This document shows positions 1-6,872 of a stretch of 13,707 bases of DNA, in pieces (position 1 is the stretch's first letter; every line of letters starts with the position of its first letter). The notes under the pieces were generated by a model. The model saw nothing but the letters and a program-made list of their open reading frames with translations. It had not been told where the DNA came from and made no database searches. Source of the stretch: JBCCWR01 sp039193385 (GTDB lineage Bacteria > Verrucomicrobiota > Verrucomicrobiia > Methylacidiphilales > JBCCWR01); NCBI GenBank assembly GCA_039193385.1, contig JBCCWR010000059.1, positions 1-13,707 on the forward strand. The letters run 5' to 3'. A program made the translations under genes and the position numbers.

Positions 1-2
1 AA

Positions 3-257
3 AAAAATTTGCATGTTGATCGTCAGGGAATAGAGCTCGAGGTATTTCAAAATGAACTACAAAAATATTTTGCAGAAGCTTTAACGGAGCGCATCAGTAA
101 AAATATTATCTCGTCTACGCGCATTATAAATTATCAGGATATTCCCTTAGAAGAACGTAAGAACGCCTGGCTCATCATTGGAGAATTTACTCATATCCAA
201 CAAGGAAGTCGCTCCTTGAGAACGATGATCGGCCTCATCTTTTTCCTAAGCGGCTGA
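3..257 (+). CDS. C-terminal fragment of a DUF4410-like protein (5' end outside the window)
   Basis: The frame is open from the left edge, so the gene very probably starts upstream. A TTG at position 9 is the only start-like codon near the edge, and it has no visible ribosome site. The fragment reads as a helix (residues about 5-30 from the TTG) followed by a beta-rich stretch containing GEFTHIQQGSRSLRTMIGL. That matches the 'GeF..i..GsralR..vG' core of DUF4410 proteins, which are envelope proteins of unknown role. In that family the core is normally followed by a glycine-rich turn and more strands. Here it ends after seven hydrophobic residues at a TGA, next to a short T run, so the C-terminus looks cut short. 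It converges on the next gene with 19 nt between. The family call rests on a short motif only. Confidence 0.5.
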   Translation, partial: KNLHVDRQGIELEVFQNELQKYFAEALTERISKNIISSTRIINYQDIPLEERKNAWLIIGEFTHIQQGSRSLRTMIGLIFFLSG

Positions 258-276
258 TACATAAACCATATGTTCA

Positions 277-1272
277 TTATCTTGATGAACGTTGACGAAC
301 TCTCTGATTCGATTTCGTTCTCTTTTTTTTCCAACTCTGTTTGATAAAGATTTTTGCCGCTTCATGGAAAGTCTCCGCATAACGCTTGTCCTTTAAAATC
401 TTACCCAGCTCGGTCGCCTGATTATGTAAAATAAGATCCATGCATGCTTGGGCTATTTGAGCGCCACGCATTTCGCTATGAATAACGCCGTTTTCATCAT
501 ACTCAATCTTACCCATATAATTCGTGAAAAAAGAGCGAGATTTATGATAGTCCAATGCGGGACCATATTTTCCGTTATAGATACCGCTACCTTTTGTCGC
601 TTTGTCATAGAGTTTTTGTAGTGCTTCACGGTAGGCGACCGGGCCTTCTTCAAAAATATAACGCATCATTGCATGGCCTGTTCCCAAAATAATTTGCTCT
701 CTCGTGCGAAGCCTCGAGCTAATAAAAATTTTTCCTAAGCCTGATTTGAAACTAAAAAAACCACCATGTAGTTCATTATGCGTGTAGGGTAGCATGATAA
801 GCTCATCAACTTGACGCATCTTCCTAGCTACTCTCAAGGGAATAAAACGAAAGACTTTACTAACGCCCTCACACATGGCTTTACAAATTGATTGTGATTT
901 TTTTTCACGCTCTTTTGCTGAAAGCTTGCGGCGGTAACCCAACATCTTGGCTTCTTTGAAAACATCATCGTCTACCGATACTTTTTTAAGAACCTGCTGT
1001 GCCGGCAGGGAGCGATAATTCCTGAGAACATGAAGATAATTAGCCGCAATCTGATTGTAGGCATCATCCACACCTTTGATCATTTCCTCATACGTCGTCC
1101 TGTCTTGGGTGGATTGAAGATAAGCTACCGCTATTTCCTCATAGCGATCCAGCCTTTCCAACTGCTCAATCACAGCCTCTACTTTACGAGCCTTGGTGAA
1201 ACGACCAAGTCCATGTAATGGATTTGTGCCTGTAAACCGCCCCTTGTCCCTCTCCGTACTCAATGCGATCAT
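277..1272 (-). CDS. Hypothetical protein, 331 aa, basic C-terminal tail
   Basis: I do not recognise this protein. It starts at ATG 1272 with only a weak GGG upstream. There is no signal peptide or membrane segment, so it is probably cytoplasmic. Residues 1-160 are helical and highly charged. Residues 160-215 form a more ordered section, GGFFSFKSGLGKIFISSRL, then a helix with GTGHAMMRYIFEEG (His200). The tail from about residue 312 is very basic (KKKR, then Arg/Ser-rich) and could bind nucleic acid. The 'extended strand, then helix with a His' arrangement recalls zinc metallopeptidases of the HExxH type, but the motif here would be H200-A-M-M-R204, without the catalytic Glu and second His. If related at all, it is an inactive relative; this is speculation. 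It diverges from the arsenic operon with about 105 nt between. Confidence 0.7.
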   Translation of the reverse strand: MIALSTERDKGRFTGTNPLHGLGRFTKARKVEAVIEQLERLDRYEEIAVAYLQSTQDRTTYEEMIKGVDDAYNQIAANYLHVLRNYRSLPAQQVLKKVSVDDDVFKEAKMLGYRRKLSAKEREKKSQSICKAMCEGVSKVFRFIPLRVARKMRQVDELIMLPYTHNELHGGFFSFKSGLGKIFISSRLRTREQIILGTGHAMMRYIFEEGPVAYREALQKLYDKATKGSGIYNGKYGPALDYHKSRSFFTNYMGKIEYDENGVIHSEMRGAQIAQACMDLILHNQATELGKILKDKRYAETFHEAAKIFIKQSWKKKRTKSNQRVRQRSSR

Positions 1273-1377
1273 TAAACCCTATCATCTATTTATCGGCACA
1301 CTTATGAAGAAACGTTACTTGCCTTTTCAGAAAAAGGTGGAATAAAAGCGTTAGTCATCAACTCAGATAAATTCAAT

Positions 1378-2532
1378 ATGAAAACTGAAAAAGTTGTCAA
1401 GGAACGTTACACTTCAGCATCTAAAGCTCAGGAAGCGGCATTATGTTGTCCGGTAGACTACAATCCAGAGTATCTCAAGGTCATTCCCAGCGAAGTTATA
1501 GAGCGAGACTATGGATGCGGAGATCCTTCTCGATATGTGCGATCCGGCGAAACAGTTCTAGATCTTGGTTCAGGAACAGGAAAAATTTGTTTCATTGCGT
1601 CTCAGGTTGTGGGAGCTGATGGAAAAGTAATCGGTGTCGACATGACCAATGACATGCTGGATGTCGCCCGCAACAATGCACCTGTCGTTGCTGAAAAAAT
1701 TGGCTACGCCAATGTAGAATTCCGTAAAGGACGTATTCAGGATTTAGGACTTGATTTGGAGCGATTCGATGAAGAACTTAAAAAAACTCCTGTTACTGAT
1801 ACGACTTCTTATTTTGCAGCAGAAGAACTTGCCCAGGAACTAAGAGTCACGCATCCGTTGATAACAACGGAAAGCATCGACGTTGTTGTTTCAAACTGTG
1901 TCCTCAATCTCGTCAGCCAACACGATAAGCCACAGCTTTTTAAAGAAATTTTTCGGGTTCTTAAACTTGGCGGACGTGCTGTCATCTCTGACATTGTGTC
2001 AGACGAGGAAGTGCCGGAACATTTACAAAACGATCCCGAGCTGTGGAGCGGCTGCATATCCGGAGCACTCACTGAAGAAGGTTTTCTCGAAGCATTTGAA
2101 CAAGCAGGCTTTTATGGCATTGAAATTCTAAAACTAGATGATGAACCATGGCAGACAGTTGAAGGGATTCAATTTCGCTCCATGACGATTCAGGCTTTCA
2201 AAGGTAAACAAGGCGAGTGCTATGAACGAAATCAAGCCGTCATTTACAAAGGCCCATTCAAACAAATTCTCGATGATGATGGCCACCGTATGGAAAGAGG
2301 TGTGCGTTATGCCATCTGTGATAAGACATACAATCTATACAAAAAAGCTCCTTACGCAAAATTCTTTGAATTCATTGATCCGCTTAAAGAAATTCCCATC
2401 GATGAAGCAAAAGTATTCGACTGTGCTTCGAACACACGACGCCATCCAAGACAAACTAAAGGGCAGGATTACCATGTAACAACCACAGCTTCACAATGCT
2501 GTGATGGTGGAAGCGGTGCTTCATGCTGTTAA
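1378..2532 (+). CDS. arsM: ArsM-type arsenite S-adenosylmethionine methyltransferase
   Basis: This cytoplasmic enzyme should transfer methyl groups from S-adenosylmethionine to trivalent arsenic, giving methylated arsenicals. The SAM-binding motif I, VLDLGSGTG, is at residues 60-68 and the acidic motif VIGVD at 84-88. The arsenic-binding cysteines of the family are recognisable: C47 in YGCG, C174 in SNCVLNL and C226 in SGCISGAL. A CC pair sits at 23-24. The family C-terminal domain follows (residues about 270-350, with YKGPF at 290-294). At 384 aa it is within the longer group of ArsM proteins. The last 11 residues carry two further CC pairs (374-375 and 383-384) in a Gly/Ser linker, a probable thiol tail for metal(loid) capture. 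The ATG at 1378 fits the family N-terminus, though no clear SD precedes it. It is the first gene of a pair with arsS, 10 nt apart. Confidence 0.92.
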   Translation: MKTEKVVKERYTSASKAQEAALCCPVDYNPEYLKVIPSEVIERDYGCGDPSRYVRSGETVLDLGSGTGKICFIASQVVGADGKVIGVDMTNDMLDVARNNAPVVAEKIGYANVEFRKGRIQDLGLDLERFDEELKKTPVTDTTSYFAAEELAQELRVTHPLITTESIDVVVSNCVLNLVSQHDKPQLFKEIFRVLKLGGRAVISDIVSDEEVPEHLQNDPELWSGCISGALTEEGFLEAFEQAGFYGIEILKLDDEPWQTVEGIQFRSMTIQAFKGKQGECYERNQAVIYKGPFKQILDDDGHRMERGVRYAICDKTYNLYKKAPYAKFFEFIDPLKEIPIDEAKVFDCASNTRRHPRQTKGQDYHVTTTASQCCDGGSGASCC

Positions 2533-2536
2533 GAGG
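2531..2536 (+). promoter_or_regulatory. Ribosome binding site of arsS
   Basis: AAGAGG overlaps the arsM stop codon (TAA 2530-2532) and lies 6 nt before the ATG at 2543. This is a good SD spacing. It favours 2543 over an in-frame ATG at 2501, which would lie inside arsM. The overlap with the stop codon suggests that ribosomes finishing arsM re-initiate on arsS. Confidence 0.65.
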
Positions 2537-2542
2537 TTGCTT

Positions 2543-3541
2543 ATGATCATGCCCGTATCAGGAGCCCAAAGTAGAACAGACAGCACATCTTTTATTCATA
2601 CCCTTGAGCGAAACGATCTCTTCCTCAAACGAGCAAAAACGGAAATTTTACAAATTAACGTCGGCAAGCTATGTAACCTTACTTGTATTCATTGTCATGT
2701 GAATGCAGGCCCTAAGCGCAAACAAATTATCACACGTGAAACCATAGACAAAATCCTCGACTGGTTGAGCAAAACTGACATTCACACCGTTGACTTAACA
2801 GGCGGAGCACCGGAAATGATCCCTGACTTCCGTTATCTCACAGAAAGATTACGTCATTTACCTCATGTAAAAACCATCATCGACCGTTGCAACCTCACTA
2901 TACTTAATGAACCTGGCTATGAGTGGTTAGCAAATCACCTTGTAGAGCATCAACTCAGCATTGTCGCATCCATGCCCTGTTATGCTCCTGATAATGTCAA
3001 TGCTCAGCGTGGTGATGGAGTCTTTGACTCCAGCATCAAAGCATTACAACACCTTAATCAACTTGGCTACGGCAGGCAGGATGATCTTCAGCTCGATCTT
3101 GTCTACAATCCCCACGGAGCTTTTTTGCCACCGGAGCAAAGTGAACTTGAACAGGACTACAAAGAACAACTCAAAGAACACTTCGATATTGATTTTCACA
3201 AACTCTTTGCCATTACGAACATGCCTATCTCACGCTACAAATCATGGTTAAAGAACAATGGTCAACTTGAGGAGTATATGACCTTGCTGCGTGAGTCCTT
3301 TAATCCTTCAGCCATCCATGGACTGATGTGCAAAAATACATTGAGCATAGGCTGGCGCGGAGAGGTTTACGATTGTGACTTCAACCAGCAGCTGAATATG
3401 CAATGGCAGCAAAATGGACGACACCTTTTTCTTTGGGATCTCGAACCCGCTCAACTTGTCGGACGCAACATCGCTTTAGCAGATCACTGCTATGGCTGCA
3501 CGGCAGGCTATGGCTCTTCTTGCCAGGGATCCGTGGCTTAA
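2543..3541 (+). CDS. arsS: Arsenosugar biosynthesis radical SAM protein ArsS
   Basis: This is a radical SAM enzyme of the ArsS family, 332 aa from the chosen ATG. ArsS acts with ArsM to build arsenosugar-type organoarsenicals from methylated arsenic. The 4Fe-4S/SAM motif is C44-x3-C48-x2-C51 (CNLTCIHC), with GGAP at 87-90 as the SAM-contacting loop. The C-terminal part has the family cysteines: C263, C278 (YDCDF), C316 and C319 (HCYGC), and C327 in GSSCQG. These probably hold an auxiliary iron-sulfur cluster. Some family members carry selenocysteine near this C-terminus. Here every such position is a sense cysteine codon, and I see no in-frame TGA being read through. The start is set by the SD overlapping the arsM stop. 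The paired context makes the assignment firm. Confidence 0.93.
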   Translation: MIMPVSGAQSRTDSTSFIHTLERNDLFLKRAKTEILQINVGKLCNLTCIHCHVNAGPKRKQIITRETIDKILDWLSKTDIHTVDLTGGAPEMIPDFRYLTERLRHLPHVKTIIDRCNLTILNEPGYEWLANHLVEHQLSIVASMPCYAPDNVNAQRGDGVFDSSIKALQHLNQLGYGRQDDLQLDLVYNPHGAFLPPEQSELEQDYKEQLKEHFDIDFHKLFAITNMPISRYKSWLKNNGQLEEYMTLLRESFNPSAIHGLMCKNTLSIGWRGEVYDCDFNQQLNMQWQQNGRHLFLWDLEPAQLVGRNIALADHCYGCTAGYGSSCQGSVA

Positions 3542-3705
3542 GGTCATTTTACGTCATTGAGCCTAGGGACTATTTGAATGATTGCGTAAAACGAACGTAG
3601 CTTTGATCAATCCCACATAATTTGACACAGCAGCTATTTTCCATCTTTTCTTTTGTGAGATCACCGTTAGAAACATGCCTGATGCGTCATTCATTTAAGA
3701 ATGTG

Positions 3706-4104
3706 ATGAAAAGGTTAGGGCTTTTTTGCAAAGCGTTATGCATGCTTGTAGTATTAGGCCATTTTACCAGCTGTACTACGAACTCGCGTAGATCATCCAT
3801 CGATACAGTCAAAAGCATAGGTTATCAAAAAATCCTAGCTGAGGCTTCCATCTTACGTGAAAACGTTCATCATGACACGCTTGTGGTCTCTTTCCAAAAA
3901 TGGCCGGATTCCTTTCAATTATTAAATCCTTTACAGGTTCACTATCATTCCCATGGCTTTAAGCTTCTCATGACAAAATTCATTGGACAGGAACAAGGAC
4001 TTTTCGTCATCACAGAGCAAAATTTTCATATTCCTGACCTGCCCGAAGTCACCTATGAATCTATATCCAAAGGCATTTACTGGTATGAAGATTACAGGGA
4101 ATAA
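3706..4104 (+). CDS. Small predicted lipoprotein, function unknown
   Basis: I do not recognise the family. The frame is open from an ATG at 3622, but the ATG at 3706 is preferred. It gives a 132-aa protein with a standard export signal: MKRLG, then a hydrophobic stretch, then the lipobox-like FTSC with Cys23 as the lipidation site. A weak AAGA lies 6 nt before this ATG. The mature part (about 110 aa) starts with a Ser/Arg/Thr linker and has alternating hydrophobic strands ending in IYWYEDYRE, which suggests a small beta-rich periplasmic domain. The -3 residue of the lipobox is Phe instead of the usual Leu, so lipidation is likely but not certain. It lies 164 nt after arsS and 51 nt before the topoisomerase gene, with no evident functional link to either. 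Confidence 0.6.
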   Translation: MKRLGLFCKALCMLVVLGHFTSCTTNSRRSSIDTVKSIGYQKILAEASILRENVHHDTLVVSFQKWPDSFQLLNPLQVHYHSHGFKLLMTKFIGQEQGLFVITEQNFHIPDLPEVTYESISKGIYWYEDYRE

Positions 4105-4136
4105 TTCCGCCTTCTTTTTTCTGTACAAAATTTTGC

Positions 4137-4142
4137 TATAAG
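4137..4142 (+). promoter_or_regulatory. Possible -10 element upstream of the topoisomerase gene
   Basis: TATAAG, preceded by TTTTGC, lies 13 nt before the ATG at 4156. The matching -35 region is only a T-rich stretch (about 4112-4120), so the promoter is weakly supported. An AGG at 4141-4143 is too far from the ATG (12 nt) to be a good SD. Confidence 0.25.
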
Positions 4143-4155
4143 GTAATCCTCAAGC

Positions 4156-6267
4156 ATGGCAGCAGCGCGAAAACGCCCCCTCAAGTCAGCTAAAAAGTTG
4201 ACGGCAAAGAAAACGGTCTCAAAAAAATCTACGCCTACTGAAACAACTGCCATAAAGCGTTCTACCGCAAAAAACAGCACTAAAAAAAAGCGAGAGCTTG
4301 AAGTTGACTCACCAGAATCTCATGCACAACCTTCGACTGCTTCTTCTAAACAAACCAATGATCAGCTTCATTTACCTGATGGAGCATTTCGCAGCCTCGT
4401 CGACACCAACTTTCTCCAATACGCATCCTACGTTATTCGTGAACGCGCCATCCCTCAGCTAGAAGACGGCCTCAAGCCGGTGCAACGCCGTATTATGCAC
4501 TCTCTGCAGGAAAATGATGACGGTAAATTTAATAAAGTAGCTAACATCGTGGGACATTGCATGCGCTATCATCCTCACGGTGATGCCTCTATTGGCGATG
4601 CCCTCGTCAGCTTGGTCAATCGTGGCTATCTTATTGAGGGACAGGGGAATTTCGGAAATATTTTAACCGGCGACCCCGCTGCTGCATCACGCTATATTGA
4701 ATGCCGACTCACTGAACTTGCACGTAACGAAATTTTTAATACGAAGCTAACACAATTTATTCCCAGCTACGACGGACGGAACAAAGAACCTGTGATGCTA
4801 CCGTGCAAACTTCCGCTTCTGCTCATGCTGGGAGCAGACGGCATTGCCGTAGGTCTTTCTACAAAGATCATGCCTCATAATTTCATGGAGCTGCTTAAAG
4901 CACAAATAGCTATTTTACAGAATAAACGATTCAAAATTTTACCAGATTTTCAGCAAGGCGGTCTCATGGATGCCTCTGAATACAATAAAGGAAACGGTAA
5001 AATCAAGCTACGCGCTGTCATCGCCAAAAGGGAAATCAATAAACTTGTTATTAACCAGATTCCCTATGGAACGACAACGGAATCCGTCGTCGCATCCATC
5101 GAAGACGCCGCTCGTAAAAAGAAACTTAAAATACGCTCCATCCATGACTACACGGCTGAAAAAGTCGAGATTCTCATTACTTTGACACAAGGAGAAAATC
5201 AAGACCGCACCATCGATGCTCTGTACCACTTCACACAATGTGAAGTTCCTATTTCCTGTAATCTTGTTGTTATTCAAGGTGAAAAACCTGTTCAAATGAC
5301 AGTAGACGAAGTACTGCAAGCGAACACAGACCAACTTGTTAAAATTCTCAAAGCTGAACTGGAGCTGAAAGAAAGAGAGTTAGAGAATGAACTTCACCAC
5401 AAATCACTTGTACAAATTTTTATTGAAAACCGCATCTATAAGAAAATCGAAACGTGTACAACTTATGAAGCGGTAAAGAAAGCCGTTCACACAGGACTCA
5501 ATCCTTTCACGAAGAAATTCAAACGTCCCGTCACAGAAGAAGACGTAGAAATGCTTTTGGATCTACGCATCAAGCGAATCTCCAAATTCGATCTTGAAAA
5601 AAACCAGAAAGACATGCTTCGCATAGTCGAAGAACTCAAAGAAGTCCGTAAGCATCTACGTCATCTTGTTAAATATGCTATCAACTATCTACAGGGACTG
5701 ATTGATAAATACGGCAAGCAATACAAGCGCAAGACTAAATCTACAACGGCTGATGAAATCGATGTGAGGGAGTTAACGGCAAATCAGTTGGCAATTGTAC
5801 ATGATGAAGAAAAAGGTTTTATCGGCTACGGCATTAAAGGTCAGGCCTCTTTCCGCTGCTCGCCACTTGATAAAATGATCATTATTTGGAAAAGCGGCCG
5901 CTATCAGGTTATGCCACCTCCAGAAAAACTATTTGTAGATAAAGATGTCCTATATTTTGCTACGTTTGATCGTGATAAAGTCTTCACTCTCGTCTTCGCA
6001 ACACCGCAAGCATCTTATATTAAGAAATTTACTTTTGGTGGGTTAGTCATGAACCGTGATTATAACCTAGCTCTGCCAAAATCTCGCATCCTTTTATTCA
6101 GAGAAGGTTCATTCCCAAAACTATACGTAAAATTCCGTGCAACAAAAGGCCTCAAAATTAAAGAACACACGTTCACACTGGCAGATATACCGATTCGCGG
6201 TGCTAAGACAAAGGGAAACCAGCTGACCAAGAAAAGCATTTCCAGCGTTAGAGCATTAACAAAGTAA
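4156..6267 (+). CDS. parC: Type IIA DNA topoisomerase subunit A (topoisomerase IV / second gyrase A type)
   Basis: This is the DNA-cutting subunit of a gyrase/topoisomerase IV enzyme, working as A2B2 with a GyrB/ParE ATPase that is not in this window. Residues 1-70 are a Lys/Ser/Thr/Ala-rich tail resembling histone H1 tails. The winged-helix domain follows, with the family run QLEDGLKPVQRRI (101-113), HPHGD (139-143) and the catalytic Tyr180 in SRYIECRL. The tower domain contains IPYG (302-305), and the coiled coil spans about 390-515. A short C-terminal region (about 540-703) has beta-pinwheel-like strands and a RGAKTKGNQLTKK segment. I see no canonical GyrA box (QRRGGKG), so a ParC-like decatenase is more likely than a supercoiling gyrase. 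At 703 aa it is shorter than E. coli ParC (752) or GyrA (875) despite the tail. The residue matching E. coli GyrA Ser83 is Ala144. Confidence 0.9.
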   Translation: MAAARKRPLKSAKKLTAKKTVSKKSTPTETTAIKRSTAKNSTKKKRELEVDSPESHAQPSTASSKQTNDQLHLPDGAFRSLVDTNFLQYASYVIRERAIPQLEDGLKPVQRRIMHSLQENDDGKFNKVANIVGHCMRYHPHGDASIGDALVSLVNRGYLIEGQGNFGNILTGDPAAASRYIECRLTELARNEIFNTKLTQFIPSYDGRNKEPVMLPCKLPLLLMLGADGIAVGLSTKIMPHNFMELLKAQIAILQNKRFKILPDFQQGGLMDASEYNKGNGKIKLRAVIAKREINKLVINQIPYGTTTESVVASIEDAARKKKLKIRSIHDYTAEKVEILITLTQGENQDRTIDALYHFTQCEVPISCNLVVIQGEKPVQMTVDEVLQANTDQLVKILKAELELKERELENELHHKSLVQIFIENRIYKKIETCTTYEAVKKAVHTGLNPFTKKFKRPVTEEDVEMLLDLRIKRISKFDLEKNQKDMLRIVEELKEVRKHLRHLVKYAINYLQGLIDKYGKQYKRKTKSTTADEIDVRELTANQLAIVHDEEKGFIGYGIKGQASFRCSPLDKMIIIWKSGRYQVMPPPEKLFVDKDVLYFATFDRDKVFTLVFATPQASYIKKFTFGGLVMNRDYNLALPKSRILLFREGSFPKLYVKFRATKGLKIKEHTFTLADIPIRGAKTKGNQLTKKSISSVRALTK

Positions 6268-6274
6268 AAGACCA

Positions 6275-6290
6275 GTAGGTTTGCTCCTAC
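6275..6290. terminator. Weak hairpin between convergent genes
   Basis: A 5-bp inverted repeat, GTAGG (6275-6279) and CCTAC (6286-6290), has a 6-nt loop between the converging topoisomerase and J-domain genes. Read on the minus strand, TGGTCTTTTAC follows it, a poor U tract. Read on the plus strand, an A run follows. It is a possible terminator for the minus-strand operon, but the stem is short. Confidence 0.25.
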
Positions 6291-6368
6291 GAAAAAAATG
6301 CTTTAGATCGTGAGCTTAAATTCATTAGCTCTGGATTACTGATTTAACATTCGGTTCTGTGACGGTTT

Positions 6369-6872
6369 CTAGCCCATCTTCTTTTCCCGAAAATCGACTG
6401 ATTTCTGCCACACAGAAAATATAAAAAACAAGAGAGGCGGTAACACAGGAATCCAAGCTATCAATCCCTCATTAAAGAGAATCGTCCAAGCACTGACTAA
6501 AAGATAGATAACGCCTGTTATGATGATCAGCTCCGACCATCCAAGCCTGAATTTCATATTCCTACGAGGAATTTTTTCTTTTTTAGAAGCTTGTGTCTCT
6601 TTCTTTGAACCACCATCCGATCTGAAATGATAGAATTTTTCATCATATTGCTTTCGCTTCTCTTCTCTACTCAAGGTTTTATATGCTTCATTTAACTGAG
6701 CCATTCTATTGGTTGCACGAGAATAACTTAAGGGTTGTTTTTGAGGATCATAACGATCTGGATGATATAGCTTGGCTCTCTGATGGTAAGCTTTGCGAAT
6801 ATCGTTTTGTGAAGCCCGACGCGAAACCCCAAGCACAAAGTAAGGAGAAATGAGACTATCGTGTGCGAGCAT
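6369..6872 (-). CDS. Membrane-anchored J-domain (DnaJ-like) protein
   Basis: Residues 8-78 form a J domain: YFVLGV start, helix II, the invariant HPD at 37-39, and NEAYKTLSREEKRKQYD closing the domain. J domains stimulate the ATPase of a DnaK-type Hsp70 through HPD. There is no Gly/Phe region, zinc-finger domain or C-terminal substrate domain, so this is not DnaJ itself. A charged linker (about 80-110) leads to two membrane segments (about 114-133 and 138-155), which would place the J domain in the cytoplasm at the inner membrane. The ATG at 6872 is preferred because AGAAGG lies 8 nt before it; a GTG at 6881 lies against that SD. The start overlaps the end of the upstream coiled-coil gene by 17 nt, so the two are probably translationally coupled and may act together. 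Confidence 0.85.
   Translation of the reverse strand: MLAHDSLISPYFVLGVSRRASQNDIRKAYHQRAKLYHPDRYDPQKQPLSYSRATNRMAQLNEAYKTLSREEKRKQYDEKFYHFRSDGGSKKETQASKKEKIPRRNMKFRLGWSELIIITGVIYLLVSAWTILFNEGLIAWIPVLPPLLFFIFSVWQKSVDFREKKMG

Noticed and set aside
1809..2072. An 87-codon minus-strand frame inside arsM
   Set aside because: It is antisense to the conserved C174-C226 region of ArsM, and its Ser/Thr-rich text reflects codon bias of the real gene.
2501..2542. A longer ArsS starting at the ATG at 2501, overlapping arsM
   Set aside because: The extra 14 residues are a frame-shifted reading of the arsM cysteine tail, while a good SD lies directly before the ATG at 2543.
2961..3251. A 96-codon plus-strand frame inside arsS
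   Set aside because: It overlaps the central ArsS domain in another frame; it has no ribosome site and no domain.
3547..3591. Inverted repeat TTTTACG / CGTAAAA after arsS as a terminator
   Set aside because: The arms are 7 bp with a loop of about 30 nt and no U tract follows, so it is not a convincing terminator.
5008..5334. A 108-codon minus-strand frame inside the topoisomerase gene
   Set aside because: It is antisense to the conserved tower domain coding region and is Phe/Cys-rich with no family resemblance; a shadow frame.
6312..6331. Inverted repeat GAGCT / AGCTC after the topoisomerase gene
   Set aside because: Only 5 bp with a 10-nt AT-rich loop and no U tract; expected by chance in AT-rich DNA.
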